From: Gemmatimonadota bacterium
Lineage (GTDB): Bacteria; Gemmatimonadota; Gemmatimonadetes; Gemmatimonadales; Gemmatimonadaceae
Direction: 5' to 3'
DNA length: 64,000 nucleotides
NCBI GenBank assembly: GCA_021298835.1
Contig: JAJTHG010000010.1
Span: 62,001-126,000, forward strand
In this document: positions 8,229-17,793 of the stretch, one piece after another
Layout of the letters: the number at the start of each line of letters is the position of its first letter
How positions within the stretch are numbered: the stretch's first letter is position 1
Program-made: the position numbers and the translations under genes
The notes under the pieces: generated by a model
What the model was told of the DNA's origin: nothing
The model's database searches: none
The model's input: the letters and a program-made list of their open reading frames with translations, nothing else

Positions 8229-11200
8229 GCCGGAATCTCGCGTGGCGCGAGCGCGGCGACCAGCGCCACGCTCACGGTGGTCCCGGCGCCGACGCGGGTC
8301 TCGAGCGCGATGCGCCCCCCCCATCCCTCGACGAGGCGGCGGCTGATCGCGAGCCCGAGGCCGCTCCCGCTCGTCGTCGTGCTGAAGTGGGGCTCGAAGA
8401 CGCGGGGCAGCACGTCGTCCGGGATGCCATGGCCGTCGTCGCGCACGCGGAGCACGACCTCGCGGCCGGCCCGCTCGACGGACAGGGCCACGTGCCGTGC
8501 CCCGGCCTGCCGCGCGTTCTCCAGCAGGTTGAGCAGCACCTCGCGCAGCTCGGCCTCGCGCGCGAGGACCCACGCCGGCACCTCCGCCGCGTGCACCTTC
8601 CACGTCACCGCCGAGGCGCCCAGCTGCTCGAGGGCGACGACGTCGCGCGCGGTCGCTGCGGCGTCCACCGGTTCGGCCGGCGCCTGCGCCTCCGCCGGCG
8701 TGCCGTACCGGCTGAACGTGCGCGCGATCTCGTCGAGCCGGTCGATCTCGGCCAGGATGCGCCCCGCGTTCTCGTCGAGGATGCGGCCGAAGTCCTCCCG
8801 CCCGTCCGCGAAGGAGCGCCGCAGGTGCTGCACGCCGAGCCGGATCGGCGTCAGCGGGTTCTTGATTTCGTGCGCCACCTGCCGGGCCATCTCGCCCCAC
8901 GCCAGCACGCGCTGCGCCCGCGCGAGCGCGGTGACGTCGTCGAGCGTCAGCACCGCCCCGCCACGCAGGAGGCGCGCGAGCGATCCGCGCCACTGCCGCG
9001 AACCGGCCCGCAGGTCGAAGGTCTCGAGTGGGGCGCCGCCCGCGAGGAACCCGCGCACCGTCGCCGCCAGCCCCGCGTCGGCGAAGAGCGCGAGCGGCGT
9101 CCCCGCCGGCAGCGGCACCCCGAGCAGCGACTCGGCGGACGGATTCGCGAGCGTCACCGCACCGTGCTCGTCCACGGCCACCACGCCGCTGGCGACCTGG
9201 CGGAGGACGGCGGCGGTACGGCGCTGCGCCTCCTCGAGGGCGACCCGGCTCTCCCCCAACTGGTCGGCCATCCGGCTGAACGCGCCGAACACCCCGGCGA
9301 ACTCCACCGGGGCCGCCTCCGGTGGCAGGGCAGGCCGTTCCCCGGCCGCCACGGCCGCGATCCCCTCGCCGATCCGGCGGATGGGCGTCGCGAGCGCGAG
9401 GGCCGCGATCCCCGAGAGCCACCACGCGGCGAGCGCGGCCGCCACCGCCGCGACGATCAGCAGCACCGCGAGGTCGGCCCGCTGGCGATCGCTGGCCGGG
9501 TCGTCCGCCCGCGCCGGCGACGCGACCACGGTCAGTTCACCGCTCGACGGCAGAGGCGAGGCCGCGCGATACCCGAGCAGGGCACGGCCGGTCCCCACGC
9601 GCTGGACCGCCGTGGCCGTCAGCGCCGCCGAGAAGTCGAGGTCGCGCTGCACCGCCGCCGGCAGGTAGCGGCCGGCCGGGGCGAGGGCGCTGAACAGGGG
9701 CTCGCTCGCGGCGAGGAGCTCGCCGTCCCGGTACACGAGCAGCGGCGCGTCCGCCCGCTGCGCCCGCATCTCGAGCGAGGCCTCGCCGCCGGGGGCCAGG
9801 GCGTTGCGCAGGAGTTCCTGCACGACCAGCTCGCGGCTGCGCACCGTCTCGAGCCCGATGCGTCGCACCGACCACACCGCGAAGGCGAGGACGGGCACCA
9901 GCGCGAAGGCGTACAGCGCGAGGGTCAGCCGCGCCCGGAAGCTCCGGCGGATCAGCTGCACCCGGCCGCGGACCCAGCGCGAGAGGCCGGGACGCGCCGT
10001 CGCGTGCAGCCCCCAGAGCAGCAACGCCACCGCGACGTCGAGCAACCCGAGCAGCACCCCGCGCTGCCAGATGGCATCGAGCGGTCGCAGGTCCACGGAC
10101 GCCTGCACCCGCAGGGGGCCGTCACTCCCCACGATGACCCAGTCGCCCAGGATCGCGCTGCCGCGGCGCGACCAGCGCGGGGTGTCGGTCGGCGAAGCCC
10201 CGCCGCCGTCACCGAGCAGGATGTCGTACGGCGGCTCCCCACCGCCGCCGCGCGTGAGCCCCAGCAGGCCGGCCCACGGCTCGTCGGCCAGGAGGCGCGT
10301 GCGCGGACCGACGACGACCGTCGTGACGTAGCCGTTGTCGTGCGGCACGGCGGCGATCAATTCGTGCCACGGCGCCACGTCGGCGAGCACGGCGACGCCA
10401 CGCCCCTGCCGCCGGGCCTCGGCGACCGCCTGCCCGAGCGCCTCGCGCGGATCGGCGAACGCCGCCACCGCGACCTGCGCCACCGGCTCGTCCGCGTCCG
10501 GGGCCCACGAGGCGAGGTGCACCGGGTATCCGGCGGCGACGAGATCGGCGTCGGCGTACCGCGTCAGCAGCGCCTCGCGCGACGGCGGCGGGGGGTCGCC
10601 GGCCAGCGCGTTGGCGAGCCGCGCCAGGAGCGCGGCCGCCGAGGCATCCGGGCTCCGCAGGTTCGCCACGTCCTCGGCGGCGCGCTGCGCCCGAGCCCGT
10701 GCGACCGCCCCCCACACCAGCGACTCGGCGCCGCACGCCGCCACGAGCGCCGCGGCGACGATGTGGCCGTGCCCGCGCCGCGCCACCGTGAGGAGCCCGA
10801 CCGCCATGCACCACATCAGGACGTACGGTTCAGGCCATCCCGCGGGTGCACGCCAGAGGACGGGCGCCACCAGCGCCGCCACGATCGCCACCACCGGTGC
10901 CGCCCAGACCGGCGCGCCGCGCGACGCGCCCAGTACCACGCGGCCGGCCCAGGTCCCCACGAGCAGGAGCGCCATCGCAGCGAGGAAGATGCCCAGCTGC
11001 CACGCCACCCAGAGGAACGTCGAGGCGCCGTCGGCGGGCATCGCGATCCCGCTGGAGAGGTCGCGCAGGAGATACGGGCCAGCCACGGCGACGAGCACGA
11101 CGACGCCGACGGCACCGGCGCGCGACTGGGCGCGACGCCACGACCGGCGCAGCGTCAGCAGCGCCACCACCACCGCGGCGCCGGTCACGAGCAGCGCCGC

Positions 11201-12232
11201 GAGCGAAGCCGTCAGCGGGCCGCCCAGCGACGTGAAATAGACGGCAGGGTCGAAGAGCCGCGTGACGTTCGAGTAGGCGCTCAGCGGGGCAAGGATGGCG
11301 CACGCCACGGCGGCCGCCAGCACCCCGAGCCGTCCCGTCATCGGCGCCCCCGTGTGCCACGTGGCCACCAGCAGCAGCGCCACGGCGACGACGAGCACCG
11401 CGCCGACGACGCGTCGGCCGGTCTCGGCCACCTCGAGCGCGAGCGCCCCGTCGGACAGCGCGACGGGCAGCGCCGCCAGCACCGGGACGCCCCGTACGCG
11501 GAAGACGGGGGCCCCTCCGCCGTCAACGGGCGGAGCGACCAGGAACCCTCGCACCCCCGCGCGGTCCGCGACCTGGCGGTCGAGTGTCCGCGCGAAGCGG
11601 TCGGCGGGGGGCGCGGCGTGGACGAGGACCGTGGCGATGGCGCGATCCGCCCCCCGCGCCGCTGCGGCATACACGGCGACGTAGAACGGCGTGATGATCG
11701 TCCCCGCGCTGTCCCGCGCCCCCACGAGCGGCACGCGGACGGTCCCCCGCCAGGCGACGGGACGCCCGTCACGGAAGAGGACGACGCCGGCCTCGGGGGT
11801 GCCGTCGGGGAGCAGGTCCAGCGCGTTGAACGCGGCGTCGGGATCGGCCGGCGCCGAGAGGGCCTCGGTGGCGGCGTACGTCAGCCGCTGCTGCCACGTC
11901 GCGAACGCGTCGCGCAGCAGCGCCACCGCGGCCGAATCGCGGGCCGCACGCAGGCGCTCCGGGAAGCGGTCGGACTGCCGGCGGCTCCGTTCGGCGACGC
12001 CGAGCGTCGCGGCAAGCACGACGACCGCGACGGTCGCGAGGATTCCGCGGGTGCGCGCGACATCCCGGCGGGCCGCCCACCACGCGCCCCCCGCCGCCGC
12101 GACGCACGCCGCCCCCACCGGGGCGCCACCCGGCTGGCGAAGCCACCACGCGGCGGCCAGCACCGCGGTGATCGCGGCCAATGGCCATGCGACGCGCGCC
12201 GCTGGGCCGCGGTCCGGTGCCAATTCGGTCAT
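8225..12232 (-). CDS. Giant NtrY-like membrane sensor histidine kinase
   Basis: A 1335-residue protein. The N-terminal 700 or so residues hold many hydrophobic segments (start MTELAP then AWPLAAITAVLAAAWWL; a cluster near 430-680) separated by extracytoplasmic-looking loops, then a further helix pair flanking a periplasmic loop, a HAMP-like segment (SGIAALALATPIRRIGEGIAAV), a PAS domain with VASGVVAVDEHGAVTLANPSAE, and a HisKA/HATPase core: VAHEIKNPLTPIRLGVQHLRR (His near 1118), N box LLNLLENARQAG, G1 DDGHGIPDDV, then GSGLGLAISRRLVEGWGG. The kinase core is closest to NtrY-type nitrogen/redox sensors, but the membrane part is far larger than in NtrY (about 750 residues total). It heads a coupled three-kinase operon, and its start lies only 19 bases from the divergent exported-protein gene. 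Confidence 0.85.
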   Translation of the reverse strand: MTELAPDRGPAARVAWPLAAITAVLAAAWWLRQPGGAPVGAACVAAAGGAWWAARRDVARTRGILATVAVVVLAATLGVAERSRRQSDRFPERLRAARDSAAVALLRDAFATWQQRLTYAATEALSAPADPDAAFNALDLLPDGTPEAGVVLFRDGRPVAWRGTVRVPLVGARDSAGTIITPFYVAVYAAAARGADRAIATVLVHAAPPADRFARTLDRQVADRAGVRGFLVAPPVDGGGAPVFRVRGVPVLAALPVALSDGALALEVAETGRRVVGAVLVVAVALLLVATWHTGAPMTGRLGVLAAAVACAILAPLSAYSNVTRLFDPAVYFTSLGGPLTASLAALLVTGAAVVVALLTLRRSWRRAQSRAGAVGVVVLVAVAGPYLLRDLSSGIAMPADGASTFLWVAWQLGIFLAAMALLLVGTWAGRVVLGASRGAPVWAAPVVAIVAALVAPVLWRAPAGWPEPYVLMWCMAVGLLTVARRGHGHIVAAALVAACGAESLVWGAVARARAQRAAEDVANLRSPDASAAALLARLANALAGDPPPPSREALLTRYADADLVAAGYPVHLASWAPDADEPVAQVAVAAFADPREALGQAVAEARRQGRGVAVLADVAPWHELIAAVPHDNGYVTTVVVGPRTRLLADEPWAGLLGLTRGGGGEPPYDILLGDGGGASPTDTPRWSRRGSAILGDWVIVGSDGPLRVQASVDLRPLDAIWQRGVLLGLLDVAVALLLWGLHATARPGLSRWVRGRVQLIRRSFRARLTLALYAFALVPVLAFAVWSVRRIGLETVRSRELVVQELLRNALAPGGEASLEMRAQRADAPLLVYRDGELLAASEPLFSALAPAGRYLPAAVQRDLDFSAALTATAVQRVGTGRALLGYRAASPLPSSGELTVVASPARADDPASDRQRADLAVLLIVAAVAAALAAWWLSGIAALALATPIRRIGEGIAAVAAGERPALPPEAAPVEFAGVFGAFSRMADQLGESRVALEEAQRRTAAVLRQVASGVVAVDEHGAVTLANPSAESLLGVPLPAGTPLALFADAGLAATVRGFLAGGAPLETFDLRAGSRQWRGSLARLLRGGAVLTLDDVTALARAQRVLAWGEMARQVAHEIKNPLTPIRLGVQHLRRSFADGREDFGRILDENAGRILAEIDRLDEIARTFSRYGTPAEAQAPAEPVDAAATARDVVALEQLGASAVTWKVHAAEVPAWVLAREAELREVLLNLLENARQAGARHVALSVERAGREVVLRVRDDGHGIPDDVLPRVFEPHFSTTTSGSGLGLAISRRLVEGWGGRIALETRVGAGTTVSVALVAALAPREIPA

Positions 12233-12251
12233 GCGCCGGTATGATAACCAG

Positions 12252-12956
12252 ATGGCCCTCCTGCGATCCGCCCTGTCGCGCGCCGTCCTCGGCGCCGTGC
12301 TGCTGACGTCGCCCGCGGTCGCCTCCGGGCAGGTGCGGGTGCTCGACGAGGGGAGCTTCACGATCCTCCGCGGCGAGACCCGCGTGGGGCGCGAGGACTT
12401 CTCCATCCGGGCGACAGCCGACGCGGCAGGACCGTTGGCAGCGCAGGGGACGGTGGCGATCGACAACCGGCGGCTGCAACCGGCGCTGGCGGCCACGGCG
12501 ACCGGGGCCCCGGTGTCGTACCAGCTCGAGTTGCGGGAGGGGCGCGAGACGACCGCGCGCTGGGCCGTGCAGGTCGGGAGCGGACGGGCGGTGGCGCGCC
12601 TCCGGTCGGCCGGTGGGGAGTCCTCCACGGAGTCCCCGGCGCCACCCGCAGCCATCCTGTTCGACGACGAGGTGGCGCACCATGCGTGGTTCCTCCTCCG
12701 CCGGGCGACATCGGGGCGCGTACCGGTGCTGCGCCCTCGCGACGGCGTCGGCGGCGTGGTTGCCGTGACCGGCGGCGGTGCGGAGACGCTGACGGTGGGC
12801 GGCCGCAGCGTTGAGGCGCGGCGCTTTCTCCTGACGCCGGACTGGGACGCCCCGCCCCGGGACGTCTGGATCGACGCGGCCGGCCGACTGCTGCAGGTGC
12901 AGGTCGGCCGGGACGGGCTCTCGTACCTGCGCGACGACCTGCCGGCGGGCCGTTGA
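12252..12956 (+). CDS. Exported protein of unknown function
   Basis: 234 residues. The N terminus [27 protein letters not shown] is a clear Sec signal peptide with probable cleavage after ASG or GQ. The mature part looks beta-rich ([20 protein letters not shown]..., ...[21 protein letters not shown]) and ends with [20 protein letters not shown], resembling DUF3108/LolA-like periplasmic lipid-interacting folds only in a general way. I do not recognise the family. It precedes tolC and the transport operon by 32 bases and is probably co-transcribed with them, so a cell-envelope role is likely. The divergent sensor kinase gene starts 19 bases away; the promoters must overlap or lie within the genes. 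Confidence 0.7.
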   Translation: MALLRSALSRAVLGAVLLTSPAVASGQVRVLDEGSFTILRGETRVGREDFSIRATADAAGPLAAQGTVAIDNRRLQPALAATATGAPVSYQLELREGRETTARWAVQVGSGRAVARLRSAGGESSTESPAPPAAILFDDEVAHHAWFLLRRATSGRVPVLRPRDGVGGVVAVTGGGAETLTVGGRSVEARRFLLTPDWDAPPRDVWIDAAGRLLQVQVGRDGLSYLRDDLPAGR

Positions 12957-12988
12957 AACATGGGGATGGGGGCGTGCGTACGCATCGC

Positions 12989-14365
12989 ATGCCCTCAGCC
13001 CCTCCCCACGTGCCGCCACGTCGTGCTCTGTACGTCGCCGTCGCCGTCGCCGTTGCCAGCGCCGCCCCGCCGCTCCGGGCGCAGCCGTCCGCGAAGGCAC
13101 CGGCGGTCCTGACCCTCGACGAGGCGCTGGCGATCGCCAAGCGCAACAACCCCACCTACCAGCTTGCCCTCACGGGCCAGGCGCGGGCTGCGGCCAACCG
13201 CCGCACGGCGTACGGCGCCCTCATCCCGACGCTCGGCACGAACTTCAACGTCAACTACCGCGAGGGCATCCAGCAGTTCTTCGCGGGGGTGGCGTTCGGG
13301 GCGGCGAACAACACCGTCGGGTCGTCCTACGGCATCAACGCGAACATGACGATCTCACCGGGCGTCGGCTTCGGCCTGCGCTCGGCGAACGCCTCGATGG
13401 ACGCGGCCGACGAGACGGTCACCCTGGGGCTGCTGCAGCTGCGCCGCGACGTGACGGTGCAGTTCATGAACGCGCTGCAGGCCCGGGCGCGGGTGACGCT
13501 GCAGGACACGCTGCTGGCCTCGGCCCGCTCGCAGCTGACACTCACCGAAGCCCGCGCGAAGGCCGGCCTCGCCACCGACCTCGACGTGCGCCGGAGCCAG
13601 GTGAGCGTCGGCCAGCAGGAAGTGGCGCTGCTGCAGGCGCGGTCGCAGGCGGACGTCGAGGTCTTCCGGCTCTTCCAGCAGATCGGCGTCTCGCAATCGT
13701 CCACGGTGCAGTTGAGCGGCGACCTCCCCATCATCGCGCCCCCGAGCGACCTCCAGGTGCTGCTGGCGAAGGCCACGCAAGCGAGCCCGGACCTCCGCAG
13801 CCGGCGCGCGCGGCTCTCGGCGTCGCAACAGGCGTACCGCGCCCAGCAGGCGCAGTACCTCCCGACGCTCAACCTCGGCGCGAACCTCTCCGGCGCCACG
13901 CAGCGCCTGCTGGGCACGGTGCCGGCGGGTGCCCCGACCGGCGGCCAGGGCACCTTCCCCTTCGACTTCGTCCGGCAGCCCTACACGCTCAGTGCCGGAC
14001 TGTCGCTGCCGATCTTCAACGGCTTCCAGCGCGAGCAGCAGATCCAGGTGGCCAACGCCGACCGCCGCGACGCGGAGGCCCAGCTGCGGCAGACGGAGCT
14101 GGCGGTCCAGACGACGGTCGTCACGCAGGTCACGATCCTGCAGGCCGACTATCGCGCCGTCGAGATCAACCGCGCCAACCTCGCCGCCGCGCGCGAGGCG
14201 CTCACGCTCGCCGAAGAGCGCTACCGGCTCGGGTTGGCCAACCTGGTGGACCTCGTGCAGGTGCGCGCGGACCTCGAGCGCGCCTCGAACGACTACATCG
14301 CCTCCATCTACACGTTCCACCGCGACTACGCCCAGCTCGAGGCCGTCACCGGCCCGCTGCGCTAA
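12989..14365 (+). CDS. TolC-family outer-membrane efflux protein
   Basis: 458 residues with signal peptide ([19 protein letters not shown]) and two OEP repeats. The first begins [21 protein letters not shown], the second [39 protein letters not shown]; long amphipathic helices follow ([20 protein letters not shown]..., [37 protein letters not shown]). TolC-type trimers form the outer-membrane channel for tripartite exporters. ATG at 12989 was preferred to an upstream TTG at 12953 because it puts the signal peptide close to the N terminus. It is followed by the adaptor gene after 9 bases, so it most likely serves that ABC system. Confidence 0.9.
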   Translation: MPSAPPHVPPRRALYVAVAVAVASAAPPLRAQPSAKAPAVLTLDEALAIAKRNNPTYQLALTGQARAAANRRTAYGALIPTLGTNFNVNYREGIQQFFAGVAFGAANNTVGSSYGINANMTISPGVGFGLRSANASMDAADETVTLGLLQLRRDVTVQFMNALQARARVTLQDTLLASARSQLTLTEARAKAGLATDLDVRRSQVSVGQQEVALLQARSQADVEVFRLFQQIGVSQSSTVQLSGDLPIIAPPSDLQVLLAKATQASPDLRSRRARLSASQQAYRAQQAQYLPTLNLGANLSGATQRLLGTVPAGAPTGGQGTFPFDFVRQPYTLSAGLSLPIFNGFQREQQIQVANADRRDAEAQLRQTELAVQTTVVTQVTILQADYRAVEINRANLAAAREALTLAEERYRLGLANLVDLVQVRADLERASNDYIASIYTFHRDYAQLEAVTGPLR

Positions 14366-14374
14366 CTTCCGAGG

Positions 14375-15673
14375 ATGCCCATGTCGAAGCGAATGAAGTG
14401 GTCGCTGGCCGGCGGCGCCGTGCTGGTCGTCGTCCTGATCGCGGTGGCGGTCGGGTCGAAGCGCGGCCCGAAGGCGGTGGACGTCCGCGTGGACGCGGTA
14501 CAGGCGCGCGACCTTGTCGCGTCCGTCACCGCGAGCGGGCAGATCCAGCCGCGCACGAAGGTGGCCGTCTCGGCCGAGGTGCAGGGCCGCATCGTCCGAC
14601 TGCCCGTGAAGGAGGGCGACCTCGTCAAGGTGGGGCAGCTCGTCGTGCAGCTCGACCCGCAGCAGTTCGAAGGAGCCGTGGCGCGGGCCGAAGCGAGCGT
14701 GGCGGCGGGCAAGGCGCAGCTGGCGCAGGCGCGCGCCAACTTCCTGAACGCCGATCGGCAGTACGTGCGCTCGGCCGAGATCCGCAAGCAGAACCCGGCG
14801 CTGCTCTCCGAGGACCAGGTCGAGAACCTCCGGACGCAGATGGAGGTCAACAAGGCGCTGCTCGAGGCGGCGCAGCAGCAGCTCGAACAGGCGCTGGCGG
14901 GCCTCAAGGACGCGCGTTGGCAGCTCTCGCGCACGACGATCTACGCCCCCATGAGCGGCAAGATCACGCGCCTCAACGTCGAGCTCGGCGAGACCGCCGT
15001 GCCCGGCACCTTCAACAAGGACCTCGGCACCCTGCTGACCGTGTCCGACATGTCGGTGCTGGAGACGAAGGTAAAGGTGGACGAGACCGACGTGGCGCGC
15101 ATCGCGATCGGCGATTCGGCGCAGGTGCAGATCGACGCCTTCCCGGACACGACCTTCGTCGGCAAGGTCGTGAAGATCTCGAACTCCTCGGTGAAGGGGG
15201 CCTCGACGACCAGCGCGTCCGACCAGGCGATCGACTACGAAGTGACGATCCAGCTGCTCAACCCCCCGACCGAGACCCGCCCCGACTTCTCGGCGACGGC
15301 GAAGATCATCACGGCGCGTCGCCAGCAGGTGCTGTCGATCCCGATCATCGCGCTGACCGTCCGCGAGAACGAGGAACTGCAGAAGGGCGACACCGCCGTC
15401 GGCCTCGGCAAGGCGGCCCCGGCAAAGCAGGTCGGCCGGAAGGATGTCGAGGGCGTCTTCGTCGTCGGCGCCGACGCGAAGGTGACCTTCCGCCCGGTCA
15501 AGGTCGGCATCGCGGGCGAGAAGTACTTCGAGGTGGTCTCGGGGCTGAAGAGCGGCGAGCGGATCGTCGCCGGCAGCTACCAGGCGATCCGCGAGCTCAA
15601 GGACGGCGCCCTCATCAAGGCGCAGGACGAGGCCGCCAAGGGCGGCAAGAAGCCTGCGGGGACGGGCTCGTGA
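14375..15673 (+). CDS. MacA/HlyD-type periplasmic adaptor
   Basis: 432 residues. A short cytoplasmic start is followed by one membrane anchor ([19 protein letters not shown]), then a biotinyl-lipoyl-like domain ([24 protein letters not shown]), a long alpha-helical hairpin ([19 protein letters not shown] ... [21 protein letters not shown]), and beta-barrel and membrane-proximal parts ([23 protein letters not shown]...). This is the MacA layout: the adaptor joins the inner-membrane MacB-type ABC transporter to TolC. The last four bases (GTGA) overlap a GTG start of the ATPase gene, linking translation. Confidence 0.9.
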   Translation: MPMSKRMKWSLAGGAVLVVVLIAVAVGSKRGPKAVDVRVDAVQARDLVASVTASGQIQPRTKVAVSAEVQGRIVRLPVKEGDLVKVGQLVVQLDPQQFEGAVARAEASVAAGKAQLAQARANFLNADRQYVRSAEIRKQNPALLSEDQVENLRTQMEVNKALLEAAQQQLEQALAGLKDARWQLSRTTIYAPMSGKITRLNVELGETAVPGTFNKDLGTLLTVSDMSVLETKVKVDETDVARIAIGDSAQVQIDAFPDTTFVGKVVKISNSSVKGASTTSASDQAIDYEVTIQLLNPPTETRPDFSATAKIITARRQQVLSIPIIALTVRENEELQKGDTAVGLGKAAPAKQVGRKDVEGVFVVGADAKVTFRPVKVGIAGEKYFEVVSGLKSGERIVAGSYQAIRELKDGALIKAQDEAAKGGKKPAGTGS

Positions 15674-16476
15674 GCGCGATGGCCGACGCCGCGCTTGGCG
15701 TCACCGCCGAACGTCAGGCCGTCGTCGCGGCGGCGGGGGCGGCCCCGTCGCCCGAATGGGTGATCGTGACCCGGGGCCTCACGCGCTCGTACGACATGGG
15801 GGGCGAGATCGTGCGCGCCCTCCGCGGCGTGGACATCGCCGTGCGCCGCAACGAGTACGTGGCCATCATGGGGCCGTCGGGCTCGGGCAAGTCCACGCTC
15901 ATGAACCTCATCGGCTGCCTCGACACGCCGAACGAGGGCGAGTACTGGCTCAACGGGCAGCTCGTCTCGACGATGTCCGACGACGCCCTCGCCCGGGTGC
16001 GCAACAAGGAGATCGGGTTCGTCTTCCAGACGTTCAACCTGCTCCCCCGCGCCTCGGCGCTGCACAACGTCGAGCTGCCGCTCGTCTATGCCGGCCTGCC
16101 CGCGGCGGAGCGGCGCCGCAAGGCCGAGGACGCGCTGCGGCGCGTCCAGCTCGACCACCGGATGCACCACAAGCCGAACGAGCTCTCCGGCGGCCAGCGC
16201 CAGCGCGTCGCGATCGCCCGGGCCCTCGTCAACGACCCCTCGATCCTGCTCGCCGACGAACCGACGGGCAACCTCGACTCGCAGACCTCGTCGGAGATCA
16301 TGAAGGTCTTCGAGTCGCTCTCGCAGCAGGGGCAGACGGTCATCATGGTGACCCACGAGCCGGACATCGCGGCGCACGCCCGGCGCATCATCGTGCTGCG
16401 CGACGGCGTCGTGGCGTCGGACGAGAAGCAGAACCAGTTCGCGGCACGGCTCCAGGCGACCGGCGCGGGGCACTGA
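15670..16476 (+). CDS. MacB/LolD-type ABC transporter ATP-binding protein
   Basis: 268 residues with Walker [11 protein letters not shown]-loop [14 protein letters not shown] signature [15 protein letters not shown], Walker [13 protein letters not shown] and H-loop MVTHEPD. The sequence class is the LolD/MacB/FtsE-like group that works with FtsX-type permeases. GTG at 15670 overlaps the adaptor stop (GTGA); an ATG nine bases later is an alternative start and would shorten the protein by three residues. It is the only ATPase gene in this operon, although six permease genes follow. A near-perfect long hairpin separates it from the first permease. Confidence 0.9.
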   Translation: MSAMADAALGVTAERQAVVAAAGAAPSPEWVIVTRGLTRSYDMGGEIVRALRGVDIAVRRNEYVAIMGPSGSGKSTLMNLIGCLDTPNEGEYWLNGQLVSTMSDDALARVRNKEIGFVFQTFNLLPRASALHNVELPLVYAGLPAAERRRKAEDALRRVQLDHRMHHKPNELSGGQRQRVAIARALVNDPSILLADEPTGNLDSQTSSEIMKVFESLSQQGQTVIMVTHEPDIAAHARRIIVLRDGVVASDEKQNQFAARLQATGAGH

Positions 16477-16487
16477 CCGCAGTCCGG

Positions 16488-16538
16488 CCCCGCCTACGGT
16501 GGGGCGAAACCGGCGGCCTCGCCCCACCGTAGGCGGGG
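16488..16538. repeat. Perfect 20-bp inverted repeat between ABC ATPase and permease genes
   Basis: Left arm 16488-16507 and right arm 16519-16538 are exact reverse complements (20 of 20), separated by an 11-base loop (16508-16518). The structure fills nearly all of the gap between the ATPase stop (16476) and the first permease ATG (16544), leaving only five bases between the right arm and the start codon. In RNA it would form a very stable stem that could attenuate transcription, protect the upstream message, or hide the ribosome site of the permease. No run of T follows, so it is not a textbook intrinsic terminator. Confidence 0.85.
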
Positions 16539-16543
16539 TCACG

Positions 16544-17788
16544 ATGGGAATCCTCGAAGCCGTCCGCCTCGCGCTCGCGACGCTCGTCACCCAGAAGCTC
16601 AAGAGCGCCTTCACGCTGCTCGGCGTGTGCATCGGGGTGATGTTCCTCATCGCTGTCGTCTCGATCGTCGAGGGGATGGGGCGCTACATGGAGCGCGACC
16701 TCGTCGGCAAGCTGATCGGGGTGAACGTCTTCGAGGTGCGGCGCGCCCCCAGCATCAACATCGGCGACGTGGATCCCGCCGTCTGGGAGGAGTACCGGCG
16801 GCGGCCGCGGTTGTTCGAGGACGACGTTGCCCCGGTGGTAGAGGCGATGCCCGCCGGCACGCGCTGGTCGGTGTACTCCGCCGACGTCCTCTCGGTCGAT
16901 TCGCGCTATTCGCGCCCCCGCCGCACCACCGTGTACGCGGTGGACGGCGAGTACTTCGAGATCCGCAACCTCGGGGTGGCGCGGGGGCGGCGGTTCGCCC
17001 CGCAGGAAATCACCAACGGGGACAACGTGATCATCCTCGGCGTGGACCTCGTCGAGCGGCTCTTCCCGGGCCTGGACCCGGTCGGGCGCACGCTGCGGAT
17101 CGGGGGCGTCCCCTACACCGTCGTCGGCATCGCCGAGCCGCAGGGGAGCGCCTTCGGCATCTCGTTCGACAACTTCGCGATCGCCCCGTACCGGGCACCG
17201 GTGCACCGCCTGCTCAACCGGCAGCCACGCGTCATTGACGCGATCCAGGTCCAGGCGATGAACGAGACGCAGCTCACCGAGGCGATGGAGCTGGCCCGGA
17301 CCGTGATGCGGACCCGCCACAAGCTGCGGCCGGGCCAGCCGGACAACTTCTCCCTCCAGACCAACGACACCGCACTCGAGTTCTGGAACCGGCTCAAGGG
17401 CTATCTCGTGCTCGCCGGCATCGCCCTCCCCGCGATCGGCCTCGTCGTCGGCGCGATCGTGATCATGAACATCATGCTCGTCGCCGTCGCCGAGCGCACG
17501 CGCGAGATCGGCGTGCGCAAGGCGCTGGGGGCGCGGCGCCGGGACATCCTCTCGCAGTTCCTCGTCGAGGCCGCGACGCTCTCGACCGTCGGCGCGGGGA
17601 TCGGGATCGGCCTGGGCTACGCGCTGGCGCAGGCGATCGCGGCGTTCACCCCGCTCCCCACCAGCGTCGCCCCGTGGAGCGTGGCGGTGGCCGTCGCGCT
17701 CGGCGCCGGCGTCGGCGTCGTCTCCGGGGTGTACCCGGCGAGCCGCGCCGCGCGGCTCGACCCCGTCGCCGCCCTGCGGCAGGAGTGA
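16544..17788 (+). CDS. FtsX/MacB-type ABC permease, A-type, pair 1
   Basis: 414 residues. Starts MGILEAVRLALATLVTQKLKS with the first transmembrane helix, followed by a MacB periplasmic core domain (about 50-270) and three C-terminal helices of the FtsX domain, including the family motif VAERTREIGVRKALGARRRDI near 320-340 and the ending YPASRAARLDPVAALRQE. MacB-type permeases do not pump substrates through the inner membrane; they use ATP hydrolysis to drive mechanical movements in the periplasm. This is the first of three A-type copies (see 19136 and 21706). It is followed by a B-type permease after five bases. Confidence 0.9.
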   Translation: MGILEAVRLALATLVTQKLKSAFTLLGVCIGVMFLIAVVSIVEGMGRYMERDLVGKLIGVNVFEVRRAPSINIGDVDPAVWEEYRRRPRLFEDDVAPVVEAMPAGTRWSVYSADVLSVDSRYSRPRRTTVYAVDGEYFEIRNLGVARGRRFAPQEITNGDNVIILGVDLVERLFPGLDPVGRTLRIGGVPYTVVGIAEPQGSAFGISFDNFAIAPYRAPVHRLLNRQPRVIDAIQVQAMNETQLTEAMELARTVMRTRHKLRPGQPDNFSLQTNDTALEFWNRLKGYLVLAGIALPAIGLVVGAIVIMNIMLVAVAERTREIGVRKALGARRRDILSQFLVEAATLSTVGAGIGIGLGYALAQAIAAFTPLPTSVAPWSVAVAVALGAGVGVVSGVYPASRAARLDPVAALRQE

Positions 17789-17793
17789 CGCCG

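Noticed and set aside
8387-12244. A 1285-codon open frame on plus, and other very long ones such as 1286-3838 and 40766-43945
   Set aside because: Arg/Gly/Pro/Ala-rich translations without family motifs, lying opposite or out of frame to clear genes; expected from very high GC.
12953-12988. TTG start for the TolC gene overlapping the end of the preceding gene
   Set aside because: It would put a polar 12-residue extension before the signal peptide; ATG at 12989 is better placed.
16488-16538. Inverted repeat considered as ends of an insertion sequence
   Set aside because: The arms are only 11 bases apart, with no transposase or target duplication between or around them.
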